This document shows, one piece after another, positions 56,529 through 64,000 of a stretch of 64,000 bases of DNA (position 1 is the stretch's first letter; each line of letters begins with the position of its first letter). The stretch is from Oscillospiraceae bacterium (lineage in GTDB: Bacteria > Bacillota > Clostridia > Oscillospirales > Ruminococcaceae). The DNA lies in the NCBI GenBank assembly GCA_028692035.1, contig JAQUYD010000002.1, forward strand, positions 124,001 through 188,000, read 5' to 3'. A program made the position numbers and the translations under genes. The notes beneath the pieces are model-generated. The model was not told where the DNA came from. It ran no database searches and saw nothing but the letters and a program-made list of their open reading frames with translations.

Positions 56529-56580
56529 TTGACAACTGTATATATCTGTATATAATATTCATATACAGATATATACAGTT
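56529..56580 (+). promoter_or_regulatory. Consensus promoter embedded in a 47-base palindrome (GntR operator)
   Basis: TTGACA (56529-56534), a 16-base spacer and TATAAT (56551-56556) drive the GntR/ABC operon. From 56534 to 56553 and 56561 to 56580 the sequence is a perfect inverted repeat with 20-base arms and a seven-base centre, built of GTATAT-type units. Binding there by the YtrA-type regulator encoded next would block polymerase directly. Confidence 0.85.
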
Positions 56581-56596
56581 GAAAGGAGGCGGCTTT

Positions 56597-56974
56597 TTGG
56601 ATTTCAACATCAGCAATTCCAGTGACCGGCCCATCTACGAGCAGATCATGATTCAAATCAAAAGCCAAATCCTGGCTGGCAAGCTCAAAGAAGGCGACGC
56701 GCTCCCCTCCATCCGGCTGCTGGCCCGGGAACTACGCATTAGCGTAATCACCACCAAGCGGGCCTATGACGAACTGGAGCATGAGGGGCTGCTTCATTCG
56801 GTAGCGGGCAAAGGCACCTTTGTAGCGGCGGCAAATTTGCGGCTGTTGCAGGAAGAAAAGAGGCGGCAGCTGGAGGAACTTTTGCAAAAAGCTGTGGATT
56901 CAGCCAAAGATCACGGCATATCGCTGGAAGAGTTAACGCAGATTCTAACACTTATTTATCAGGAGGAACGGTAA
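56597..56974 (+). CDS. GntR family regulator (YtrA subgroup)
   Basis: A 125-residue regulator with a GntR winged helix (residues 5-75: SSDRPIYEQIMIQIKSQILA then GKLKEGDALPSIRLLARELR and ISVITTKRAYDELEHEGLLH) and a short helical tail, the layout of the YtrA subgroup, which lacks a large effector domain. Such repressors sit in front of ABC transporter operons. The start is a TTG at 56597, spaced after AAAGGAGG; another TTG at 56579 is inside the operator. The stop codon is immediately followed by the ATG of the ABC ATPase gene. It is probably self-regulated through the 47-base palindrome just upstream. Confidence 0.93.
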   Translation: MDFNISNSSDRPIYEQIMIQIKSQILAGKLKEGDALPSIRLLARELRISVITTKRAYDELEHEGLLHSVAGKGTFVAAANLRLLQEEKRRQLEELLQKAVDSAKDHGISLEELTQILTLIYQEER

Positions 56975-57823
56975 ATGGATGAAATTTTACAAGTCAAAAA
57001 TCTGTGCAAGAAATACGATGGCTTTGCGCTGGACCATGTTTCTTTTACACTGCCCCGCGGCTGCATTATGGGATTTATTGGCGAAAATGGCGCTGGAAAA
57101 TCCACCACTATCAAGGCAATTTTGAATCTGGTCCGCCGGGATCAGGGGGAAATTCTTATTTTTGGGCAGGACAACATCCAAAAAGAACTGGAAATCAAAG
57201 AACGGATTGGCGTTGTCTTTGATTCTTTGAATCTGCCGGAAACGCTGCGGGCCCAAGAGGTCGGCAACATGATGAAATCCATCTACCATCAGTGGGATCA
57301 ACCGCTGTTCGCAAAATACTTAGAACAGTTTGACCTGCCGATGAAAAAAACAATCAAAGATTACTCCCGCGGCATGAAAATGAAGCTGGCCATCGCAGTA
57401 GCGTTGTCCCACAACGCACAACTCCTTTTACTGGACGAAGCGACCAGCGGGCTGGATCCGATTGTCCGGGACGAAATTCTGGATATCCTGCTGGAATTTA
57501 TTCAGGACGACAGCCATGGCGTTCTCTTCTCTTCCCATATCACGGGAGATCTGGAGAAAATTGCCGATTATGTGACCTTTATTCACAAAGGCCAGATCTA
57601 TTTTTCTGAACCGAAGGATCTGCTGCTGGAGAAATATGGGATTCTCAAATGCACGGAATCGGAACTGGCCGCACTGCCTTCAAATGCTGTCAGAGGGATT
57701 CGCCGTCATCAGTTTGGGGTCGAAGCGCTCGTGGAAAAGCGGGCTCTTTCCAGCAGGCACGTCACCGATAAAGCGAGTATTGAAGACATGATGCTGTTTA
57801 TTGCAAGGGGGGAACACAGATGA
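56975..57823 (+). CDS. ABC transporter ATP-binding protein
   Basis: A 282-residue ABC ATPase. Walker A is FIGENGAGKSTTIKAI, Q loop near GVVFDSLNLP, signature YSRGMKMKLAIAVAL (a variant of LSGGQ), Walker B QLLLLDEATSGLDP, and the H-loop segment LFSSHITGDL. It pairs with the membrane protein encoded next and resembles the exporter ATPases found in GntR-regulated operons (bacitracin or other envelope stress, EcsA/YtrB-like). It starts right after the GntR stop codon and overlaps the permease gene by four bases. Confidence 0.94.
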   Translation: MDEILQVKNLCKKYDGFALDHVSFTLPRGCIMGFIGENGAGKSTTIKAILNLVRRDQGEILIFGQDNIQKELEIKERIGVVFDSLNLPETLRAQEVGNMMKSIYHQWDQPLFAKYLEQFDLPMKKTIKDYSRGMKMKLAIAVALSHNAQLLLLDEATSGLDPIVRDEILDILLEFIQDDSHGVLFSSHITGDLEKIADYVTFIHKGQIYFSEPKDLLLEKYGILKCTESELAALPSNAVRGIRRHQFGVEALVEKRALSSRHVTDKASIEDMMLFIARGEHR

Positions 57824-58455
57824 GAGGTTTACTGTTAAAAGATTTTTGCGTGTTGAGAAAACAAATGAAGCTGGTGGCTATTTTTGTTGTTTTTTACGCA
57901 GTTTGGTCGATTGCTGCAAAAACGCCTTCGATGATGGGGACTATGGTCATCCTACTAAGCATTATGATGCCCATTACCTCCATGTCCTACGATGAATCCG
58001 GCCAGTGGTATCGCTATGCCTTTTCCCTGCCTGTTTCCCGGCGGACGCTGGTTTTGAGCAAATATGTACTGGGCTTTCTAATGGCCCTGGGCGGACTTGT
58101 AGTTTCAGCCGTCGGGAATCTAGCCATTTTGGCGCTAACAGGCTGGGAAAATACTCTGGAATCCTGGATTGCCATTGCTGCTTTTGTGGAAATTGGCGTC
58201 ATCTTTTTATCGGTCATCATCCCGCTGATGTTTAAATTTGGCGTGGAAAAAGGCCGAATTGTAATCATCATCATTGCGGTGATCCCCTCTCTGCTGGTCG
58301 TTTTGCTCAGCAATCTGTTGCCATCGTCCGGAATCCCTCTTCCCAGCGAGGAATTCATCCGGGCCGCCCTGTTCTCCTCTCCCTTGTTTGTACTTGCAGT
58401 ATTCTTGATTTCGTTCCGCATTTCAGTTGGAATCTGCCGCAAAAAGGAATACTGA
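57820..58455 (+). CDS. ABC-2 type transporter permease
   Basis: A 211-residue membrane protein with six spans, consistent with an ABC-2-type permease partner. Spans include MKLVAIFVVFYAVWSIA, YVLGFLMALGGLVVSAVGNL, WIAIAAFVEIGVIFLSVIIP and IVIIIIAVIPSLLVVLLSNL. Its first residues are RGLLLKDFCVLRKQM, a common start in this family. It overlaps the ATPase gene by four bases (ATGA), so the two are translationally coupled. A perfect hairpin ends the operon. The transported compound is unknown. Confidence 0.9.
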   Translation: MRGLLLKDFCVLRKQMKLVAIFVVFYAVWSIAAKTPSMMGTMVILLSIMMPITSMSYDESGQWYRYAFSLPVSRRTLVLSKYVLGFLMALGGLVVSAVGNLAILALTGWENTLESWIAIAAFVEIGVIFLSVIIPLMFKFGVEKGRIVIIIIAVIPSLLVVLLSNLLPSSGIPLPSEEFIRAALFSSPLFVLAVFLISFRISVGICRKKEY

Positions 58456-58507
58456 TCCAAAATCCGGAATTTCCCTGGTTGAGCCTGCTTATAAAAATCA
58501 AACCTTT

Positions 58508-58547
58508 CAAAACCCCCACCGGAAACATGTTTCCGGTGGGGGTTTTG
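58508..58547 (+). terminator. Terminator of the GntR/ABC operon
   Basis: AAAACCCCCACCGGAAACA and TGTTTCCGGTGGGGGTTTT form a near-perfect palindrome with little or no loop. It can also end the AI-2E gene on the other strand. Confidence 0.88.
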
Positions 58548-58557
58548 AATTGAAATC

Positions 58558-59805
58558 CTATTTTTTCCTTTTAGGTCTCTGCACAGGGGATGGCGCTGGG
58601 GGAACTGGTGCATCCGGCGCAGGAACCGGCCTATCCAACGGTTCTTTTGACCGCTGCAGAGGCGGTGTATTTTTTCTCTGCAGCCGATCCCGCACCAACT
58701 GGCGGAACAGCGAATAAAGCACCGAGCACGCTGGCACGCTCAATAAAATTCCCACGACTCCCCAAAGGCTTCCGCCGATGGTCACCGCCACCAGCACCCA
58801 AATTCCAGGAAGCCCTACTGATTTTCCGACCACCCGCGGATAAATCAGGTTCCCCTCCAGCTGCTGAAGGATAACAATGTAAATCAAGAACCAGAGCGCC
58901 TCCATCGGGTCAACCATCAAAATCAAAAATGCACCGATAAACGCACCGATAAACGCACCAAACATGGGGATCAGCGCCGTCACGCCGATTACCACCGAAA
59001 TCATCATGGCATAGGGCATGGAAAAAATGGTCATCCCAATAAAACACAATGCGCCCAGGATTACTGCCTCTGTACATTGGCCAGAGACAAACTTGGAAAA
59101 AATCCGATTAGAAAGGCGCCCCACTGACAGAATCTTTTCCACCCGGCTCGCCGACAAGAAAGCCAGCATAGCGTTTTTCAGCTGTGCGCCCAGCTTTTCT
59201 TTTTGTAACAGCAGGTAGATAGAAAATACCGACGCCAGCACAAGATTCATCACGCCCCCCACAATCGAGGATGTAATTCCCATCGTCGTGTTAAACACCG
59301 CCGACCCGCCATTTTTAAGGGAATCGCTCACCACGCTCACCACTTTATTCCAATCGATGTCAATATTCTGGAAGATATCCACCGGAATTTGCAGCGACGC
59401 CAGCCAGTTTTGCACCCAGGCAAAGAACCGATCCATCTGACCCGGGAGCTGCGCTGCGATCATTTGGCCGGTGCGGGTGATCTCCGGAACGATCATAAAC
59501 AGCAAAATAAAAATCAGGCCGATTAAAAGGCCAATGGCCAACACCACACAAACGCCTCTGCGGCAGCGGTTCCACCAGCTGAAATTGCGCCGGTTCAGAG
59601 GCGCAAATAATTTTTCCTCCACAAGCCGCAGCAGGACATTCATAATAAACGCCATGGCGCAACCGATGATAAACGGTTTTATCAAACCGAACCCTTGCAG
59701 CAACAGGCCCAACACCACATCCAGGTGCAAAGCCCCCACCAGAAGCAAAACGGTAAAGGTGATGATCCACAGGATTTTTTTTACATTGTTTTTGTTCAGT
59801 TCCAT
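58558..59805 (-). CDS. AI-2E family transporter (YdbI/PerM-like)
   Basis: A 415-residue membrane protein of the AI-2E/PerM family with about eight spans: a first group of three (WIITFTVLLLVGALHLDVVL and the next two), a long outer or cytoplasmic region, and then spans ending FLIYIVILQQLEGNLIYPRV with VGKSVGLPGIWVLVAVTIGG, the family's most conserved block. One member exports autoinducer-2; others move sodium or other ions. The C terminus is Pro-rich (RPVPAPDAPVPPAPSPV) and probably disordered. The start at 59805 follows GGAGGGG. Function here is open. Confidence 0.88.
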   Translation of the reverse strand: MELNKNNVKKILWIITFTVLLLVGALHLDVVLGLLLQGFGLIKPFIIGCAMAFIMNVLLRLVEEKLFAPLNRRNFSWWNRCRRGVCVVLAIGLLIGLIFILLFMIVPEITRTGQMIAAQLPGQMDRFFAWVQNWLASLQIPVDIFQNIDIDWNKVVSVVSDSLKNGGSAVFNTTMGITSSIVGGVMNLVLASVFSIYLLLQKEKLGAQLKNAMLAFLSASRVEKILSVGRLSNRIFSKFVSGQCTEAVILGALCFIGMTIFSMPYAMMISVVIGVTALIPMFGAFIGAFIGAFLILMVDPMEALWFLIYIVILQQLEGNLIYPRVVGKSVGLPGIWVLVAVTIGGSLWGVVGILLSVPACSVLYSLFRQLVRDRLQRKNTPPLQRSKEPLDRPVPAPDAPVPPAPSPVQRPKRKK

Positions 59806-59839
59806 TTTATCCCCTCCGCGTGGGTAAATGCAAAAAACA

Positions 59840-59867
59840 TGGGGGGAAGACACAGCGTGCCTTCCCC
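59840..59867 (-). terminator. Terminator of the carA-carB operon
   Basis: On the minus strand GGGGAAG pairs with CTTCCCC around 11 bases, followed by CCATGTTTTTT. Confidence 0.72.
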
Positions 59868-59876
59868 GCTTTTGTA

Positions 59877-62800
59877 TTAGATTTTAGTGATATCCACGAC
59901 CTCGATGTCGTCGATCTTTTCGCCCAGGCTCAAACAGTCTGCCAGCACACGCGCCGTATCGATGGCCGTGATGCAGGGGATGGACCGCTCTACCACCTTG
60001 CGGCGGATTTTGACGCTATCTCGATGGGGATCGCGCCCTCTTTGAGAAATGGAGATCACATAATCCACCTTGCCGCTTTCGATCAGATCATCGATATTCG
60101 GGTGCGGCTCGTGCATTTTTCGCACCGCGTTGGTGGAAATCATATTTTTATTTAACCGCAACGCCGTCCCGCCAGTGGCATACAGGGTAAAGCCCATCGA
60201 CGCGAATTTATCCGCAATCGGCACCATGTCGTGCTTGTCCGCGTCCCGCACTGTTAAAAGTACGCCGCCCTCCCGCTTCATTTTATATCCGGCGGCGACC
60301 AGCCCTTTGTAAATGGCCTCTGGCAGCGTCTTGGCAACGCCCAGCACTTCTCCGGTGGATTTCATTTCCGGGCCCAATTGGGTGTCCACATCTCGCAGCT
60401 TTTGAAAGCTGAACACCGGGACTTTTACGCAAACGTAATCGCTCTCCGGGTAAAGCCCTGTGCCGTAACCCATATCCCGCAGCCGCTCGCCCAACATACA
60501 GTGGGTGGCCAGATCGACCATTGGCACGCCAGTAACCTTGCTGATGTAAGGCACTGTCCGGGAAGAACGGGGATTCACCTCGATAATATATACTTCGTCA
60601 TTGTAAATGACATACTGGATGTTCATCAAACCGACAATTTTCAATTCCTTGGCCAGACGGGCGGTGTAGTCCACGATGGTATCCTTGATCCGCTGGGAAA
60701 GGTGCTGGGACGGATATACCGAAATCGAGTCACCGGAATGGATGCCGGCCCGCTCGATATGCTCCATGATGCCGGGAATCAGATAATCCTCCCCGTCGCA
60801 GATGGCGTCGACCTCCGCCTCAATTCCCATCATGTATTTGTCAATCAGCACCGGGTTTTCCAGCTCGTGGGCGGTGATGATGGTCATATACTCCTGTACG
60901 TCCTTTTCCCCGTAAGCGATGATCATATTCTGGCCGCCCAACACATACGAGGGGCGCAGCAACACCGGATAGCCAATCCGGGCGGCGGCGGCCAGCGCTT
61001 CTTCGGTGGTAAACACCGTCTCGCCTACCGGCCGCGGGATCTGGCAGCGTTCCAGCAGCGCGTCAAACCGTTCCCGATCCTCCGCTTCATCGATGGCGTC
61101 GGCAGAAGTGCCCAAGATCCGCACGTTCATATCCTTGAGAAATTTGGTCAGCTTGATCGCCGTCTGGCCGCCAAACTGGACCACAACGCCCCAAGGCTTT
61201 TCTGTCTCGATCAACGCTTTGACATATTCGGGGTTCAAGGGGTCAAAATACAGCCGGTCGCCGGTATCAAAGTCGGTAGACACCGTTTCCGGATTATTGT
61301 TGGCGATGACCGCCTCCATCCCCTTGTCTTTCAGCGCCCAGGCACAGTGGACACAGCAGTAATCAAATTCGATTCCCTGTCCGATCCGGATGGGGCCTGA
61401 GCCGAACACGATGACTTTCTTTTTGCCGCTGTCCCGATTGGCAATGTATTCCGCCGCCTCGTTGTCCCCACCGAAATTGGCATAGAAATAAGGCGTTTCG
61501 GCGGTAAACTCCGCCGCGCAGGTATCGACCATCGAATAGCCCGCCAGCATTGGCTTTCGGATTTCTTTGCCGGTCAGCCGGCGGATGGTTTTGTCCAAAA
61601 AGCCCATCTTTTTGGCGGCAACGTAAGTTTCGTCCCCATCGTCGCCTGTTTTGAGCTGCAATTCCATATCAGCCAGCTTTTGGAATTTAGCCAAAAACCA
61701 TTTGTCAATTTTGGTAATATCGAAAATCTTATTCCAGGAAATATGGCGTTTCAATGCTTCGTACACCACAAAAATCCGCTGGTCGTCCGTGTGGTGCAAC
61801 AGCTGGAGGATTTCTTCGTCCGGTTTGGCTTCCAGCTCCGGTAGGGTCAGGGTCTCCAGCCCCAGCTCAATGGAGATCGCCGCCTTCATCATGGCCAGCT
61901 CAAAGCTCTGGCCGATGGCCATCACCTCGCCGGTGGCTTTCATTTGGGTGCCTAGGGCCTTGTCCGCATAAACGAACTTATCAAAGGGCCAGCGGGGGAA
62001 TTTGACCACGCAGTAGTCCAAAGCCGGCTCAAAACAGGCGCAGGTTTTCCCCGTCACAGCGTTGGGGATTTCATCCAGGCAGTAGCCGATGGCGATTTTG
62101 GCCGCAACCTTTGCGATGGGATAGCCGGTGGCTTTGGAGGCCAGCGCCGAAGAACGGGACACCCGGGGGTTTACCTCGATCACCGCGTATTCAAAGCTAT
62201 CCGGGTACAAAGCAAACTGCACGTTGCAGCCGCCCTCGATTTTGAGCTCCGTAATAATATTTAAGGCCGCGGAGCGAAGCATCTGGTATTCCTTGTCCGT
62301 CAACGTCTGAGACGGTGCCACCACAACCGAGTCACCGGTATGAACTCCCACCGGATCGACATTTTCCATATTACAAACGGTAATGACATTGCCCTTGCTG
62401 TCCCGCACCACCTCGTACTCGATTTCTTTCCAGCCGGAAATACATTTTTCGATCAGTACCTGGGTGATCGGGGACAGGCGCAGGCCGTTGGAGCCGATTT
62501 CATGCAACTGCTCTTCATCATAAGCAATGCCGCCGCCGGTGCCGCCCAAGGTATAAGCAGGGCGGACAATGACCGGATACCCGATCTCCTGGGCAAAGGC
62601 CAGCGCATCGTCAACATGTTCCACGACCTTGGAGGGAATACAGGGCTCTCCTATGGAAAGCATGGTATCCTTAAACGCTTGGCGATCCTCCGCCTTTTTG
62701 ATGGTCTCTGGATTCGCGCCCAAAAGCTTAACGCCCTGCTCTTCTAAAAAGCCATCGTCTGCCAATTCCATCGCCAGGTTCAATCCTGTCTGTCCGCCCA

Positions 62801-63068
62801 ATGTGGGCAGGATGGAGTCGGGCGTTTCCAGCCGGATGATCTTTTTCACGATCTCCGGTACCAAGGGTTCGATGTAGATTTTGTCTGCCATGGCCTTATC
62901 GGTCATGATGGTCGCCGGGTTGGAGTTGATGAGCACAACCTCCAGCCCCTCCTCTTTCAATGCCCGGCAAGCCTGGGTCCCCGCGTAGTCAAACTCTGCC
63001 GCCTGGCCGATGACAATAGGGCCGGAACCGATGACCAGGACTTTTTTGATATCGTTGCGTTTTGGCAT
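59877..63068 (-). CDS. carB: Carbamoyl-phosphate synthase large subunit
   Basis: A 1,063-residue synthase with the full duplicated layout. The first half makes carboxyphosphate (KKVLVIGSGPIVIGQAAEFD, then ATP-grasp with VNPRVSRSSALASKATGYPI). The second half phosphorylates carbamate (KKVIVFGSGPIRIGQGIEFD, VNPRSSRTVPYISKVTGVPM). The C-terminal MGS-like regulatory domain (about 930-1063) contains FTLYATGGTALRLN. It supplies carbamoyl phosphate for pyrimidines and arginine. The start at 63068 is one base after the carA stop. Effector specificity (UMP or ornithine) is not read from sequence. Confidence 0.97.
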   Translation of the reverse strand: MPKRNDIKKVLVIGSGPIVIGQAAEFDYAGTQACRALKEEGLEVVLINSNPATIMTDKAMADKIYIEPLVPEIVKKIIRLETPDSILPTLGGQTGLNLAMELADDGFLEEQGVKLLGANPETIKKAEDRQAFKDTMLSIGEPCIPSKVVEHVDDALAFAQEIGYPVIVRPAYTLGGTGGGIAYDEEQLHEIGSNGLRLSPITQVLIEKCISGWKEIEYEVVRDSKGNVITVCNMENVDPVGVHTGDSVVVAPSQTLTDKEYQMLRSAALNIITELKIEGGCNVQFALYPDSFEYAVIEVNPRVSRSSALASKATGYPIAKVAAKIAIGYCLDEIPNAVTGKTCACFEPALDYCVVKFPRWPFDKFVYADKALGTQMKATGEVMAIGQSFELAMMKAAISIELGLETLTLPELEAKPDEEILQLLHHTDDQRIFVVYEALKRHISWNKIFDITKIDKWFLAKFQKLADMELQLKTGDDGDETYVAAKKMGFLDKTIRRLTGKEIRKPMLAGYSMVDTCAAEFTAETPYFYANFGGDNEAAEYIANRDSGKKKVIVFGSGPIRIGQGIEFDYCCVHCAWALKDKGMEAVIANNNPETVSTDFDTGDRLYFDPLNPEYVKALIETEKPWGVVVQFGGQTAIKLTKFLKDMNVRILGTSADAIDEAEDRERFDALLERCQIPRPVGETVFTTEEALAAAARIGYPVLLRPSYVLGGQNMIIAYGEKDVQEYMTIITAHELENPVLIDKYMMGIEAEVDAICDGEDYLIPGIMEHIERAGIHSGDSISVYPSQHLSQRIKDTIVDYTARLAKELKIVGLMNIQYVIYNDEVYIIEVNPRSSRTVPYISKVTGVPMVDLATHCMLGERLRDMGYGTGLYPESDYVCVKVPVFSFQKLRDVDTQLGPEMKSTGEVLGVAKTLPEAIYKGLVAAGYKMKREGGVLLTVRDADKHDMVPIADKFASMGFTLYATGGTALRLNKNMISTNAVRKMHEPHPNIDDLIESGKVDYVISISQRGRDPHRDSVKIRRKVVERSIPCITAIDTARVLADCLSLGEKIDDIEVVDITKI

Positions 63069-63069
63069 C

Positions 63070-64000
63070 TTATTCCGCCTCCTTTTGCATCATGGCAATA
63101 AATTCATCGAACAGATAAGACGTATCCCGTGGGCCAGCATTGGCTTCTGGATGGAACTGCACCGTAAAGCAGGGATGGTTTTTATACCGCACACCTTCGA
63201 CCGTGTTGTCGTTGGCGTTTACATGGCTGACTTCGCCAATCGCCGGATTTACCGTCTCCCCCTGCACTGCGTAGCCGTGATTTTGGGAGGTGATGTAGGT
63301 CCGGTCATGGGCCAGGTCGCGCACCGGCTGGTTGGCGCCCCGATGGCCGTATTTTAGTTTGACCGTCTTAGCTCCCGTGGCCAGGGCCGTCAGTTGATGG
63401 CCCAAACAGATCCCGAAAATCGGGATCCCGGCGTCAAACAGCTTTTTGATCTGGCAGATGACCTCAACATTTTCCTCCGGGTCCCCGGGGCCGTTGGACA
63501 GCATGATTCCGTCGGGCTTCATCGCAAGAATTTCTTCAGCCATGGTGTCCGACGGGACGATGGTCACATCGCAGCCGCGGTTTTTCAAGGACCGGACTAT
63601 GTTACGCTTATAGCCAAAGTCCATCAACACAACCCGATAAAGGCCCTGTTCACTTTTCTCCTCATGGATGGTTTTGCAGCTAACCGATTTGACCGCGTCG
63701 GCAATGACGAAAGCTTTCATGTCCTCCATCAGCTTTTCCCGGTCGATCGTATCATACTCGGTGGTTACCGCGCCGTTCATCACACCGTACTCCCGGATTT
63801 TTTTGGTCAGATGCCGGGTATCGATGCCGCTGATGGCAATGACATTCTGCTGCTTGAGGTATTCATCGAGATTCATTGCCACCCGAAAATTAGACGGCTG
63901 GTCGCACCATTCCCGCACAACATATCCCCGCACATGGGAAGATGCCGATTCCATATCGTCCACATTGATTCCATAATTTCCAATCAACGGATACGTCTGG
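63070..64000 (-). CDS. carA: Carbamoyl-phosphate synthase small subunit (5' end outside window)
   Basis: The small, glutamine-using subunit of carbamoyl-phosphate synthase, cut by the right edge: the frame is open to base 64000, with QTYPLIGNYGIN visible at the edge. About 310 C-terminal residues are present. The glutaminase triad is seen as the Cys in GIPIFGICLGHQLTALATGA and the His in CFTVQFHPEANAGP followed by Glu. The neighbouring GPGDPEENVE and NHGYAVQGE segments are also typical. It passes ammonia to CarB, encoded one base downstream on the same strand. Any PyrR- or arginine-dependent control region lies outside the window. Confidence 0.95.
   Translation of the reverse strand, partial: QTYPLIGNYGINVDDMESASSHVRGYVVREWCDQPSNFRVAMNLDEYLKQQNVIAISGIDTRHLTKKIREYGVMNGAVTTEYDTIDREKLMEDMKAFVIADAVKSVSCKTIHEEKSEQGLYRVVLMDFGYKRNIVRSLKNRGCDVTIVPSDTMAEEILAMKPDGIMLSNGPGDPEENVEVICQIKKLFDAGIPIFGICLGHQLTALATGAKTVKLKYGHRGANQPVRDLAHDRTYITSQNHGYAVQGETVNPAIGEVSHVNANDNTVEGVRYKNHPCFTVQFHPEANAGPRDTSYLFDEFIAMMQKEAE

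Noticed and set aside
1..64000. CRISPR arrays, rRNA genes, insertion sequences and prophage blocks
   Set aside because: No spaced direct repeats, rRNA sequence, transposase or phage structural genes were recognised in the window; the only mobile-type trace is the recombinase remnant at 42444-42604.

Overview
The window looks like chromosome from an anaerobic, spore-forming Firmicute of class Clostridia. An Oscillospirales (Ruminococcaceae-like) relative is my best guess. The support is a complete spoIIAA-spoIIAB-sigF operon, strong AGGAGG ribosome sites with several TTG starts, CCA-encoded tRNAs, an ECF-transporter S component, and an overall G+C of about half (estimated by eye). No plasmid or phage backbone, CRISPR array or rRNA is present. 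Most of the window is ordinary chromosome with a few decayed or transferred patches.

Layout. 1-9.6 kb: the end of a LuxR-type regulator; an azlC-azlD branched-chain amino acid exporter pair; an ECF sigma factor overlapping a very short anti-sigma-like gene; galK-galE; a bactofilin beside a deleted polysaccharide deacetylase; an AEC transporter; and an HtrA-type protease. 9.6-18.6 kb: a response regulator and histidine kinase separated by a hairpin, the ychF GTPase, a methyltransferase, a GNAT enzyme, a possible 16-residue peptide gene, degV with a DUF308 gene, and sfsA overlapping a class II aldolase. 18.6-33.4 kb: a candidate small RNA, hydrolases, a cyclophilin, several acetyltransferases, aspA, an ECF S component behind a MerR-type promoter, an AT-rich orphan ferredoxin-like membrane protein, a DUF1538 membrane protein overlapping a double P-II gene, and a purine permease.

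33.4-42.6 kb is the most accessory-looking part. It holds an AT-rich TetR plus two-gene module with a perfect operator palindrome, a WYL regulator, a 1,182-residue beta-helix surface protein behind a leader RNA with its own terminator, and a recombinase-domain remnant. The remnant lies next to an intact tRNA-Thr and half of a second one. 43-50.6 kb holds an SGNH hydrolase/DUF4358 cluster, a DMT transporter, DNA polymerase IV, a GNAT-YoaP protein, tRNA-Pro and tRNA-Gln, thioredoxin and a TraX-like protein. 50.8-64 kb carries the spoIIA operon, folC and valS, a GntR/ABC operon under a 47-bp palindrome, an AI-2E family protein, and carA-carB running off the right edge.

How the parts work together: galK and galE give two Leloir steps. 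SpoIIAA, SpoIIAB and SigF form the partner-switching module that activates forespore transcription. DUF1538 and the double P-II protein probably act as a membrane protein with its own signalling partner. The GntR/ABC genes form a self-regulated efflux-type operon. I found no clear large undescribed system. The best leads are regulatory: the MerR-type promoter, the GntR palindrome, the leader RNA of the surface protein, a candidate small RNA and the 16-residue reading frame.
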